From Plantago major (lineage: Eukaryota > Streptophyta > Magnoliopsida > Lamiales > Plantaginaceae): DNA of 64,000 nucleotides. The notes below the pieces were generated by a model that was given only the letters and a program-made list of their open reading frames with translations, was not told where the DNA came from and did no database searches. The stretch is taken from the NCBI GenBank assembly GCA_026545765.1, contig CM048839.1, positions 15,500,566 through 15,564,565 of the forward strand, in the 5' to 3' direction. This document shows positions 44,925-55,679 of the stretch, piece by piece. Every line of letters starts with the position of its first letter. Within the stretch, counting starts at the first letter, position 1. The translations under genes and the position numbers were made by a program.

Positions 44925-45222
44925 TGGCCGAGCCCCGACCCTTTGGTACGACGTGGTTACTCATGGACAGCTTTTCGGGTGATATGATGGCCCCACTGTA
45001 CCAATACATGTCCTTTCCAGCGCACTTTGTCATCACTCATACGCAAAAATCGGTAGACTTACCAGTTGGTCACCCATCCTAAAATTTCTGCAGAGCAAGC
45101 ACGCTTAACTCTGAAGTTCTTATAGATGAATTTCCAAAAAGAAAGGTGCACCTTGTTGGTATGAGTAGCGTTCTCGATCCCTTTAAGCTGTTTGGACTTA
45201 ACTTGAAACTTTGGGACATACA
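44925..45222 (-). mobile_element. Cassandra TRIM solo LTR carrying a 5S rRNA-derived segment
   Basis: On the minus strand, AGAACTTCAGAGTTAAGCGT, GCTTGCTCTGCAG and TTTTAGGATGGGTGACC (about 45055-45125) reproduce the internal promoter region of plant 5S rRNA with changes. Flanking sequence (GACCCTTTGGTACGACGTGG; GTGCGCTGGAAAGGACATG on the minus strand) is what I associate with Cassandra LTRs. About 298 bp, a normal length for the family. No second LTR nearby and no clear target duplication. Old fossil. Confidence 0.8.
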
Positions 45223-45283
45223 GTATACTTATTTTTCGCCGTGAAACTATAAATTAATAATCACACATGCATTTATATATACA

Positions 45284-45385
45284 CTAGAGAACACGCTACG
45301 CGTATTATAGTGGCAATAGTTACAAATGATGGAATAAGTATATGAAGGTAAGTACCATCGTTGTTTTTTTAATGATGAATTGATT
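45284..45385 (-). mobile_element. Helitron 3' terminal segment, family B, copy 1
   Basis: Minus strand: ATACGCGTAGCGTGTTCT then CTAG (45284-45287) followed by T. The stem is ACGC-GTA-GCGT at 45293-45303. About 90 bp align with 59426-59515. The 5' end of this copy was not found. Confidence 0.75.
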
Positions 45386-47435
45386 TTGTTGGAGTTGAAT
45401 TAGGACTTGTAATTTAATTGGCGAAGAAATATGATTTTTTTTTTTTTTTGTATTTAAAGTCTAATTTACATATATACTGTATTACAAATGAATACAATTC
45501 AATTTAAATTATATATTCAATCGTGCCCTCCGATAGTTGTCCACTTAATAATGTAACGCGTGTGTGAGCACGATCTATTTGAAAATTCTAAGAAATTTTA
45601 TTAATAAATGAATCAATTGTCACTTTCAGACTCATGAATTTGCACCATTTTAATTACCCGAGTCAATTTCATAACTAAAATAAATAATAATTTTACTCAT
45701 ATACTTTTGTTCTAATAAATGTGCTATGTATATAAATTGTTCTTCAATAACAATTTACAATTACAACTTAATTTTATTGTATCCGATGCAAATAAATTAA
45801 TAGGAAACATAATAGTAAATAATAAATATATACAAATAAATGTCTAAGATGATTTTCGTCGATTACTAATCGCCTAATGTGTTTGTGCATCGTGTAATTT
45901 TGGCTAAATTTTAAATGAATAGGGCATATATACACAACTGAGTTTGGGGTTCTTTTATACTCACTCCTCCTTGGGCGCATTCCCTCAAACATAAGTCGGA
46001 AATCAAGTCGGAGCGGTGATAAAGGTGGTAGCTTCGTATTGGAGCTCGAAACTGCCTGTAACGGCTTTCCGAAAACGGAAAGTTGTTGCTGTTTATATTC
46101 AACCTACATAAGAATAATCCATCCGTCCGGTTAATCTAGGCAATTATTATATACTTTTAAAAAAAAGTAAATTTGACTAGCCTTACAATCTCTCATTCTT
46201 TTTTTATTTTATTTATCATTTTTCTCTATAACATCAAACAATAAACTATTGATCTTATAGATACAACGACCAAAATAAAGAGGTATAATGGATGGATACG
46301 GAGCGATAGTATATGTATAGGACTAGGAGTACTATATCTTCACTTAGTTTCAAATGAAAAACAACAAGAGAAGGAAAAACCATAGTACAAAAATTGACAA
46401 TTCAATATATTGTCATGTTGCAGGCGTTTGGAGAGATGTCTAATTCCAAAATTGAAATGAGATCAATGATTCGTTTACGTACCCTGTTACTATATGACAT
46501 GGTACTATGTATCCACTTGATTCTACTAGGGGATCCTCATGTGTGTGGCCCAATTCTGCTAATAGTAGTTTCTAACACGAACCATCCATTAATAGAAAGA
46601 AATATGATGTTTGGTATCGAAATTTAATTGTTTGAATTTTAATTGAAATATAATTTATAAATATATAGTAATGTATTAAATTTAAATAGAGTTGTGAAAA
46701 TTTACGTTTGACATAAATTTAAAATTTTATTATAGGTTTAAACTAAGAATAGTGATCTTAACTGAGGGAAGGCTTAGTTAAACTTGTACACTTATGTAAA
46801 TTAAACTCAAGAAAACTACATGACTCAATTAAAATGGGACTTTAATTTCTAATCCAAACCACCTATAAATTATTTATATCACATAATATTCTTGTTCAAT
46901 TTCAATTTAACTTTTTACTATGTATTAGAAAAAAAATATCTTGTACTATATTCGCTTTATATTTTCGGAGCAATAAACTTCACTCCTATATCTTTTAGGC
47001 TTTTCTATTTTCGGATCTACTTTGCACCGACCTCTACACAAGTATCCTTATATTATACTGATTATTATATTTTAATATAACGACACTTGTCCGTCCGTCA
47101 CCAGAACGACAATTCTTCATCCCTAGTAGTGTGTTCAAATCGCCGTGCGTACGTTCCAATTGTGTTCAAAACAATAGCTTTTGTAATTATTGGTAATTAA
47201 TCACACTTATAATTATGTTACCGAATAAAGATCGGGACTAAAATATTCTACACACAAAAGTTTCCTTGGATTGTTGGCATGGTAATCCTCCAAATTTGTA
47301 AGAGGGTGAGAAATTCAGAAAGAAGACCGATATATGATTAGGTTTAACGTTTTGACAAAACAGGGATTGTATTAACTATATATTGTGTAATTGCGTTTGT
47401 TATTAATTAAGAGTATTATTTTATATTCGTTCCAT
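45386..47435. other. AT-rich spacer, no gene
   Basis: Only short chance ORFs. No RNA gene, clear terminal repeat or protein motif recognised over about 2 kb. Confidence 0.5.
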
Positions 47436-48265
47436 AGATCTCTTACTATTTACTTCTCACACAATTTTTAAGAAGTTTGAGTAAAAAATGGTTTATATAG
47501 ATAAAGTAATAAGTATATGGTAAAAAGTAAGGAAGAGAATTTTTTTTTTTTTTTTTTGAAACTTGAAAATATATTAAAAACTCCAAAAACAGATACAAAG
47601 CAACAGGCGATCAAAAGACGATCCAGCCTAACATCTAAGACACTTATATATCATGGGTCAACATCAAACTCCCAACATGGGGTCGAAGTTTAGGTACTAG
47701 CCAGGCTCGGTTAATCACTACATCAATAATCTGTTGTTCGATGGGGATGTGTCCACTGGTTCCACCGAAACATACATTATTTCTATGCGACCATATCACG
47801 TATATCGTCTCCAAAAATGCCACCTTGAGTAGTCGACTTCTCCAATTCTTGCTTTTGGTAAACCTGAGTATCCATTGCAACTCATTCGACCATCGATCCG
47901 GGATGTGGTTTATCTTCAACCATTTCAGTACTTTGGACCATATATCCCTAGTTGTCGCACATTCGAACATAAGGTGTTCTGGCGTTTCCGTATGAGGGCA
48001 GAATACGCATACATTGGTGTCAAGGAGCCCGAATCTGTGCAATCGTTCTCTGGTTGCTAATCGCCCATGACATGCTAGCCAAGTAATTAGTCTTGCCCGT
48101 AGTAAGAAAGAGAATTGATAAAGTATGAAATAAAATTGATAAAGTATGAAAAAGAGTGACTAAAATATTAATAATGGGAATAGTGGATTTCCATAAAAGT
48201 AAATGGAAAATTTTTAATGGAATGACCAAAATGGAAAAATGAAAAGTTTCTAATAGAATTGAGAG
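47436..48265. mobile_element. Degraded MITE-like sequence interrupted by a LINE
   Basis: The left part (agtaataagtatatggtaaa) and the right part (attgataaagtatg, tagtggatttccataaaagt) resemble the interior of Stowaway-like MITEs elsewhere in the window (compare 5207-5461). The LINE at 47542-48100 splits them. Outer ends are worn. Confidence 0.4.
47542..48100 (-). mobile_element. 5'-truncated L1-type LINE with 16-bp target duplication
   Basis: Minus-strand ORF 48042-47644, and its open upstream part, reads LITWLACHGRLATRERLHRF, CVFCPHTETPEHLMFECATT, then IWSKVLKWL. This is the zf-RVT Cys/His domain at the C-terminus of plant LINE reverse transcriptases. It ends in a stop at 47644, a short 3' UTR and a poly(A) tail (poly(T) at 47541-47557). 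Flanks AGTAAGGAAGAGAATT (47526-47541) and AGTAAGAAAGAGAATT (48101-48116) are a 16-bp duplication with one change. Only about the last 0.56 kb of the LINE is present. Confidence 0.9.
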
Positions 48266-49261
48266 AGTAAAACTGAATAATTTATTGTATATTTTTTCTT
48301 TAAAAAAAATAATAATATTATAAGAGTAATGTAGTCCGTTTATATTTTATGAGTATTTTTAAGTATTGAAAAATTAATTTATAAGTTGTCGTACTTAAAA
48401 TTTTAAATAGAATGACTTTGAACCAAAATTAATGGATGTAATTGAATTAAGTGTTACGTGATGATTATCTAACAGATACCTATATTCAGATTAAAATGGA
48501 TGAGGAATTAAAATAGAATGCAGAAAGATAAAATTGGGACGGATACTGAGTGAGTATATGGGTCGAGTAGTCTCAAACATCAACACAAAATGAAATCAAA
48601 AGGGGGTAGTAGTACGTTCTGGAAAAAGGAATCAGGAAACAGTAGTGGCTAGTCTCAATCTCATGGACATGGACACGTGATGGACATGCTCCCTCCCTGT
48701 AAGTGCCTCTTACGTTGGTTTGCATCAATGTGGTTTGGCTCGGACAAAACTTGCTTAGACCTCACTTAGTCACTCGGAGGTTTCTACCGTCAGTCAAGGT
48801 GTCGCACTAACTAACATCAGTCACTTATTTTAACCCATCAGATTATAGATCTAACGGTTGAGATATTTTGACCTGCTACCTGTTGCACCAAGTGTTGCAC
48901 ACAGTATTTTTCATTGCACACGCTATTTCTTATTGCTCTTTATAGTTTTAAATTTATTTTTAATTTTAAAATATCATTATATATTAAGTACTACAGCAAT
49001 AATAGTTATACATATATTAAATTAATCAAGATTGTTTATAAATACATACGTAAAATATAATCGCTTAATTAGGTAGAATCATTCTAATATTAAATCGTCG
49101 ATGACGGCTTAGGACGAAATCTGGTAGTTAGAAAAAATCAAAGTAGTACTGCATAGATTTCTTCTTTCATCTACTGATCCCCTTCTTTCCTACAATAAAT
49201 GAGCTGAGCTTAGGTGTTGTGTTATATGCAATAATGCAAAAGAGTTTTGAGTATTGATGTT
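48266..49261. other. Spacer, no gene
   Basis: AT-rich. A small repeat of gttgcac/cattgcacac motifs lies at about 48888-48925. Nothing else recognised. Confidence 0.45.
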
Positions 49262-49607
49262 TAAATCCGAACCCAAATTTTTTGAAAGGGCCGAGTTAAT
49301 TTTCAGAAACTTTGTTGTACTTTCAGGGACTTGATTGAAGGTTTTAGAAACTTAAAGAACCTACATTTGAGAATTTGAAGGGGCTAGGGACATGTAATGC
49401 AATTTGCAAAATCAAGTCCCTTGTACTTTTTCGTTTATGTAATAGCCAATCTGTCTATTTGCACCTTAGGTCCCTGGAGAGATCAAATTCTCAAACATCG
49501 GTCCTTTATGTTTCTTAAACTTATTATTTGGTCCCTGCAACTGAATAAATTAAGTTTTTCCAAAACCTTAGTTTTTCTTTCTAGAAGCAAATTTGGGTTC
49601 GAAATCT
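49262..49607. repeat. Foldback element with long imperfect inverted arms
   Basis: CCGAACCCAAATTT near 49268 is answered by AAATTTGGGTTCGAA near 49588. Inner matches include CAGGGACTTGATTG/GGTCCCTGCAA and ACATTTGAGAATTTGA/TCAAATTCTCAAACAT. Arms are about 140-150 bp at perhaps 65-70% identity around a short centre. A MULE-like or foldback MITE is likely; no target duplication was confirmed. Confidence 0.65.
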
Positions 49608-50082
49608 TATCATTCGCACCGATAAACATCGTTCTAACAAGATTCGCCATCCAAGATGACAAATACGGTATATAATTGCGAATCGAATCGTTGAATTAAA
49701 ATTGTCATCATTCTCATCATGATCGATTACTTAGCTTCTCCCTTATGTTCTTTTCATAATCGATCTTCAGTTTAGCAACGGAGAACTTGGTGAAGCTATG
49801 GCGGCCAGAGACCCAAAGCTTCACAAGTTATTAATCTCTCGAAACGTAGTCGTATGACAAAAAGAAAAAAGGAGATCCGTTAGTATTTTATAATTAAATG
49901 TGATTAAAAATTGTTTAACTTGCTTTTTAGGGAGTTTTTATTTCTAAACATAGTAAACAATTAGCAGGTTTGTGCGATTAAAAGCAACGCCACATGTCAT
50001 TTGTCGACATATCGACTGACGATAGTCAAGGAAACACATCGACTGACGTTAGAAAACTTGTAGTCACTTTACCACAAACTAA

Positions 50083-50498
50083 GACTGGTTGTTTGGTATA
50101 GAGTTAAAAAAGTGAGTTAAATAAAAATTTTAGTTGATGAATAGTAACTGAGTTAAATGTGAGTTATAAAAAATGGTGTTTGGAATAGAGTTAAAAACTT
50201 ATAGGGTTTATATGGTTGTTATATAGGGTGTGTAAGAATAAAGTGATGTATGTAAGAATGAAGTGACGTGTTTGATATTTTTAAGGTTATTTGATTGGTT
50301 TAGATGTTGTTTGATTGGTTTGGGATTGATAGTTTGATTGAAAAGGTAAAGATGAAGTAAGAGTAGGGTAGAAACATAATGATGATTGTTTAGTGGAGAA
50401 AAAAATGAGTTAAAATTTTTACTGTAGAAGACACAAAACAAATATCCTAAAACATTTTAACAGATGAATAGTACATTTAAAATGAATGCCAAACAGCC
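50083..50498. mobile_element. MITE, possibly PIF/Tourist-type
   Basis: Left end GACTGGTTGTTTGGTAT and right end ATGCCAAACAGCC form an imperfect inverted pair; flanks TAA and TAC may be a worn 3-bp target. AT-rich, with gagttaaa-type internal repeats. Non-coding. Confidence 0.5.
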
Positions 50499-50534
50499 TA
50501 CAATCTTCAAGTGTGTAAGGTTTACAATTCTATA

Positions 50535-50774
50535 CTCCCTCCGTCCTGGTTTCAATTACATGCGGGGCTGGATACAAGTTTTAATAAAAAAGTGAATAAA
50601 GTATGAAAGATGGTAATAAAATAGAAAAAAGATTGAATAAAGTAGGAGATATAGTGAATAAAGTAGGAGAAGTAGTGAATAAAGTATGAGAGATTTTTCC
50701 ATTAAAGGAGTGGGTAATTGAATTTGGGACGGACCAAAACGGAATACGGGTAAATGAAACTAGGACGGAGGGAG
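50535..50774. mobile_element. Stowaway MITE with intact termini
   Basis: CTCCCTCCGTCCTGGTTTCA and its inverse TGAAACTAGGACGGAGGGAG are flanked by TA on both sides (50533-50534, 50775-50776). 240 bp, no ORF. Contains a tandem gtgaataaagtaggaga-type motif. Confidence 0.92.
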
Positions 50775-50865
50775 TATTAACACATCATGAGTTCTAATAT
50801 CTTGATTCGGTGCAGATCCCCTATCCAATTAATATTAAATACCCCTTAAAATATCTCATTATTTC

Positions 50866-51200
50866 TGTAAAATCCTGAAATTTTTTTGGACCGTCTATTT
50901 GAATTTAATTTGGAGACAAGAAATTATTTGGACCTGAGTTGCTATACGAGATTTTATAAGTTATTATTTTACAGGCCGTTAAATTGAGACGGGCTAGGTA
51001 ATTTTATTGGATTGAAGTTGGACCGGCTTAAATGCTTAAAGTGTGTATTAAAGAGTTGCTGGACGATTGGGAACGGGTTGGACTTTCAATCAGATTATAC
51101 TTGGATGAGTCTCTAACCACAGTTATTAGTAGTAGTCAGTCTTTTAGGTAATTGTATTTCTCGGCCGCCAGAAGCAAATTGATGATCATGGATTTTCATA
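50866..51200 (+). mobile_element. LTR fragment related to the 2998-5205 LTR
   Basis: TGTAAAATCCTGAAATTTTT followed by TTGGACCGTCTATTTGAA and AATTTGGAGACAAG matches the minus-strand start of the LTR ending at 5205 (TGTAATATCCCGG ... GGACCGTCCATTTGAA). The right limit is uncertain. Fossil fragment. Confidence 0.6.
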
Positions 51201-51281
51201 GAGTGGAGGTAATCTAATTATATCATTACAATTGGTGATTTAGTTGATGAGAAGGATTATCAGTCATGAAGTTCACGTGGG

Positions 51282-51640
51282 TGTTCAAGGTGAGTTGTTA
51301 TGGCATGAGGAAGGCTCAAATGACTTGTAGGAATTGTGGAGGAAAAGGTCACAACTCAAGGAGCTGCACCAAAAAGGTTAGCAACACAAATCTATATACT
51401 TACATTTTATTGTTGTTTAATTACATCATATTCTTACATTTTTTCCTTTCATGCCTATTGTCTTGGTGAAGAGCAAGACAAATGAGGGAGATGGTGGTGG
51501 CAACACTGAATTTGAAGGAAATGACACAACTGGTGAAGGAACAAGCAATTAAAGAGGCAAAAGAAAGAGAGGAACTGGTACAAAGCAGACTGCACAAGCT
51601 CCTAAGAAGACTGCCACTAAGAAGACTGCTAAGAAGTAAT
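51282..51640 (+). pseudogene. MULE-type transposase C-terminal remnant with CCHC zinc knuckle
   Basis: The peptide RKAQMTCRNCGGKGHNSRSC (about 51308-51367) has the C-X2-C-X4-H-X4-C knuckle found near the C-terminus of MURA-like transposases and some zinc-knuckle host proteins. It is followed by an intron-like gap, then a Gly/Thr-rich and Lys-rich tail with repeated KKTA units ending at TAA about 51640. One in-frame stop lies in the tail (near 51550). The transposase core and SWIM domain are not present. A host zinc-knuckle gene scrap is the alternative. Confidence 0.5.
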
Positions 51641-51855
51641 TTGGCATGACTGATATTATGTAAGTTGTAATGATATTTTGCTTTGGGACATTTTACTAGC
51701 TTTGGCACATTTTGCAGAGTAGTTATGGTGGTTTGAGTATGTGTATTTTGACACTCTTTGGTATTTTGCTACTCTTTGGTGCTAATAGAGAAAACATCAT
51801 TTTATTTCATTCAATTATATTGCATTACATAGATTGCAAGTAAACATCATGTTCT

Positions 51856-52243
51856 TCATATGTTCACAGATTGCAAGTAACAGGATAAAATACTAGCTTC
51901 TAGCCTCCCAATGCTCCTTTCAATCTGCTCTCCAATTCTTGCCATGCCTCTTTCAATCTGGTCTTCAATCCTTCTTATGCTTCTGTTTACTTGATCTTCA
52001 AGCCTTCTGATACTTCTTTCCACTTGGTCTTGTCTATTGCTTGTTGATTGAGAAGTGTTTGGAGATTCACCATCATACTCCAATGGAGTGCACCAGTGTG
52101 AAAATCCATGGATGGAATAATTGCCCGGGATTTTTGGCGGTTGTCGAGAAGCGTATCACCGTATTTTGCTGACAATTCTTCCTGCAAACTTCATTTTGAA
52201 ACCTCGGACGACGAACACTTGACGATGATGATGAGGAAGCCAT
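51856..52243 (-). pseudogene. GRF-type zinc-finger protein remnant with coiled-coil tail
   Basis: Minus-strand ATG at 52243 starts MASSSSSSSVRRPRF. Next come VIRFSTTAKNPGQLF and a degraded GRF finger in which the expected Cys spacing is disturbed. After a change of frame comes a tail with tandem RSIRRLEDQVN/RSIRRIEDQIE/RGMARIGEQIE heptad-like repeats (52030-51890), a predicted coiled coil. Small GRF-finger proteins of this layout are common in plant genomes and often accompany transposons. It is convergent with the zinc-knuckle remnant at 51282-51640. Confidence 0.55.
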
Positions 52244-52406
52244 GAAATATTTTTATTCTATGAAGTAACAATTTTTTTTAACACAAAAACACACCTAAAA
52301 TGGTCCAAAATGGCTGAATGTATAGCATCAAAACACTAAAAAAAGGTAAAAAAAAAAAAAAACGGTAACTAACGGCTAGTACAAAGTTAACATAAAAATT
52401 ACAATG

Positions 52407-53146
52407 CTTGGCTGAAGAACCATAATCAGGTGTGTGCTAGCTACTCTTTCACCGATTTGGAAATCTGCCCGAAAGGAGTGCTTAATTTACTGATGGCATA
52501 GGCGTGTTCGGTTTCTGGGAACTGTGACAGAATCTGGATTGATGTCTCATTACTATTTTGGGTGAGTTTGGGTGTCATAAATGGCTCAGGCGTGTCCTGC
52601 TTCTGGAAACTGAGGCCGATTCTGCATTTTCGGTAACCGAGGCCGATTCTGCTTCTCGTAGCCGAGGCCGTTTCGGTTGAGGTCCGCTGCGATTCAGTTG
52701 AGGTTAGTCTGATAATTTTCCATTACAGTTTAGTGGATCCACCCCGCTATTTTTGCTGTTCCGATTCACTTGGATGGACATCATCACCCTTTTCTTCCTT
52801 CCTTCCTTGGGTGGTATTCCTCCATCTGGGTTTACATTTTTACCTCCTAATTCTTGGCGTGGTAGCTCGTTACCGCGACATGCTAGATGATGGAGGTTTG
52901 GTGTTTTCTGTCGGAATGGGTAAAATAGGGGTTCCGGTTGGGTTTGGCTGAGCTGTGGTGGGTGTTTGCTGTACTCTGTGCTATTCATTTTGCTTTTATC
53001 GGTTGGAGTTTTGTTTTCTATGCTATTATCCTGTTCTTGATATCCTGTGTTTTGATGAGGTTTGTATTTGGAACAAGAATTGTACTCTTTGTAATTTTCA
53101 GAACATTCCTGATGTTCGTGATATAAATTTACTTCTTCAAAAAAAA
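52407..53146 (+). mobile_element. Poly(A) retroposon (LINE 3' end-like) with 18-bp target duplication
   Basis: It ends AATTTACTTCTTC plus A-run at 53139-53148, a tail seen in plant L1 elements. The 18-bp flanks AACATAAAAATTACAATG at 52389-52406 and 53147-53164 are identical. The body has no domain I can recognise; ORFs at 52733-52951 and 52955-53212 are low-complexity Phe/Cys-rich and probably UTR. The identical duplication implies a fairly young insertion. A processed gene copy is the alternative. Confidence 0.8.
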
Positions 53147-53260
53147 AACATAAAAATTACAATGAGGTCCATCGACAGTAAACAGTATTACAAAGAAGTA
53201 AGGTGTGCATGAAACCTAATTACAGTGAAGGACAGAATGTGCAAATCACGTGACAATCCG

Positions 53261-53380
53261 TTTATTAAAGAAAAGGAAAAAGAAAAGGAAGTAATTAAAG
53301 AAAAGGGAAACTAAAATTCAGTAATTAAAGAAAAGGGAAAAGAAAATGCAGTAATTAAAGAAAAGGGAAAAGAAAATGAA
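53261..53380. repeat. 30-bp minisatellite, four units
   Basis: Units at 53261, 53291, 53321 and 53351 follow gtaattaaagaaaagggaaa plus agaaaatgca. Units 3 and 4 differ at one base; unit 1 is most diverged. Strongly purine-rich strand. Confidence 0.9.
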
Positions 53381-53803
53381 TATTTCACTCTCTCTCATCA
53401 AGTTTAACTTTTATCCTTCGGTGTAAATATTTATTTACCTCAGTTCAAAGTTTATCTTTCATCGTAAAATTTGAAACGATATGGACCTAAACGTTTATAT
53501 GGCATTCAAAAAGTTGGTTGTATGTAAATCGCTCTTATTAGTTATTAGTATGTGAAAATGTTCAGTTTTAACTTTTTTACTGTTAATAAATTCAACTTTG
53601 ACTATTCAACCGTGATTGAATAATGAAGACATGAATCATTTAAGCCACTTGCCAAAAGATCTTGTATGATACGCGGCATTGCGGCAAATCTGCAATGACA
53701 ACGGATCAATTTTATTTTGACTTCACTCTCCCATTAATTCTTTATTTTTTTTTATCGAAACTTCTTTTACCTTTGAATATACCTTCTGCCATCATATAGC
53801 TTA

Positions 53804-54333
53804 CTCGCTCCTCCCTTAAAAGTTGTCTACTATTGTCATTTTAGACGTCCCCGTAGAGTTGTCCACTTTCATTTCTTTATCATTTTAGGAATAATTATAT
53901 AATTTTATATCCTTTACTACTCCTAAAAAAGTAATAAGGTCATAAAGTAAATCTCACATGTACTATATAAATTGCTTTAGCGAAATTATATCGATTAAAC
54001 TTATCGATTGACGAACTTATTTTCATAATAAATTGTTACGTGAAACATAGATGATAAACTAATGATCTAATAAAACTTTAGGAAGCTTATCAAAAAAATA
54101 AGCTAGCTAATTTATTTTTCATACCATATTTAACAAATCAGTTAGCTTATTAGCTAATTGATTTACGAAACACTTTTATAAAAACCAACTAGTTTATCAG
54201 CTATCAAATCACCATTTCCTTATCAAATTTATCTTATCATTAGTTTTCTTTACAAATAGTGTTATAATATTACTCTTCTTAATTTATGTGCATAAACATT
54301 AAACTGGACAACTTCTAAGGGAGGGAGATGGAG
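53804..54333. mobile_element. Stowaway-like MITE containing a nested family A MITE
   Basis: Left end CTCGCTCCTCCCTTAAAAGT and right end ACTTCTAAGGGAGGGAG...GAG, both with GTTGTC/GACAAC inside, are flanked by TA (53802-53803; 54334-54335). The interior is split by the family A PIF-type MITE. Confidence 0.7.
53966..54255. mobile_element. PIF/Harbinger MITE, family A, diverged copy
   Basis: It shares ggaagcttatcaaaaaaata, tcataccatatttaacaaat and ttagctaattgatttac blocks with 23102-23376 over nearly its full length. Ends have decayed, so limits are approximate. Confidence 0.7.
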
Positions 54334-54847
54334 TAGTACTACAATTTAATTCATGGATTACTCATTGCATCAACGGTGTTTTCTGATTTAAAATTGGATA
54401 TTAAAACATCCTTTTCATTTTCTTTTCTGGTAGTGCGGTCTATGACAACAACCGAAGAATTTATCTCAACCATGTCTTTTAGCGTTTTAAATTGTCCACG
54501 TGAAAAAATAAAAAATAAAAAATAAAAAAAAAGCAAAACAGAAGGAACATATATATCGTATCATACAACTCCAAGGCTTTGATGAGAATTACAAGTGTAT
54601 AGTTTTAGGAGTTTTAACAACCATTAGTAACCAATAGAAATAGAGTAAGTTCAGCGCTTTTCATAAGAAATGAAGCAGTGGATCTTAAAGTACTAGCTCC
54701 GCTCAGGTTATAATCATAACCTATAACCTATATCCATTTAAATATATCCTTAAAAATAATTATTAAGGGAAGATGGTTATCCAACTTAGCCTCTGTTCTC
54801 TTTAACTAAAAATTCGTTCAATTCAGTTCAGTTCAGTTCATTAAATT

Positions 54848-54868
54848 CATAATATTATTATTATTATT

Positions 54869-54922
<54 letters not shown>

Positions 54923-54941
54923 ATTATTATTATTATTATTT
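54848..54941. repeat. ATT/GTT microsatellite
   Basis: (ATT)n, then about 15 units of (GTT)n, then (ATT)n. The copy at 63907-63934 has only the ATT part, so the GTT run is a local expansion. Confidence 0.9.
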
Positions 54942-55199
54942 TATCATTTATTTACACACCCGATCTTTTATACGAGGAAAATAAGGAAATTTATCCAATT
55001 GAGTTATTTTCAACTTTTTTTCTTTCTTTCTTTTTAATACGAATTTTAGTAGATCAATGAAATAAAGAGTATAGTTACAATTTGAATTACCCTTCTTTTC
55101 TACCGTAAAATGTGAGTTAAGATAAAAAACTACAGGAACCTGGAACCTGAGAGTACCATACAATTTGATTCACATACTCTGAATGTACATCTCTAACAA

Positions 55200-55463
55200 A
55201 TATACTTAATTTCTTTTCATAAAAGTTGAAATATGAGTATTGGGACATGAAAGTTGAAGAAGCAGTTTGGAAAATGGAACAAGGCTGGAGGTTCTGGACA
55301 AGAAAGAGTGTTGATGTAAAGTTGTTGGCACGAGCTTGTGCATGGTTTATGGACTAGTGATTTTCGTTAAGATTTTAATTATTTTATTTGCCGAACATTG
55401 TCCATGCTCTTGTAAACGTTTTCAAGTTGTAATAAATTTCACCGATTCAAAAAAAAAAAAAAA
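55200..55463 (+). mobile_element. Possible LINE 3' end with poly(A)
   Basis: A short open stretch WKMEQGWRFWTRKSVDVKLL, then stop, is followed by an AT-rich trailer, taataaatttcaccgattc and an A-run (55449-55463). It resembles a LINE 3' UTR. No target duplication found, so tentative. Confidence 0.35.
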
Positions 55464-55679
55464 TAGATAAAGACAGTTTGTACGACGATTAAAATTCAGT
55501 TTTAATCGAGTTATATCATTCTCATATTGTTTTCCACGCGGTTGGTTTTAAAGTTTGTTATACAATAATAAATAAAAAGGTAAAGTGACAGAAAAAGAGT
55601 AGTAAGAGTGTGAGAAAGATGACAAAAATAATATATTTTTTTAATTGTGATTATATATACCATCATATAATTGTTATTA

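Noticed and set aside
45055-45125. A functional 5S rRNA gene
   Set aside because: Only part of 5S is present, it carries several substitutions, and it lies within Cassandra-type LTR sequence.
52733-53212. Phe/Cys-rich overlapping ORFs
   Set aside because: They lie in the trailer of a poly(A) retroposon, and one runs through the poly(A) tail.
53261-53380. CRISPR-like array
   Set aside because: Units are directly contiguous 30-bp repeats without unique spacers, in a plant genome.
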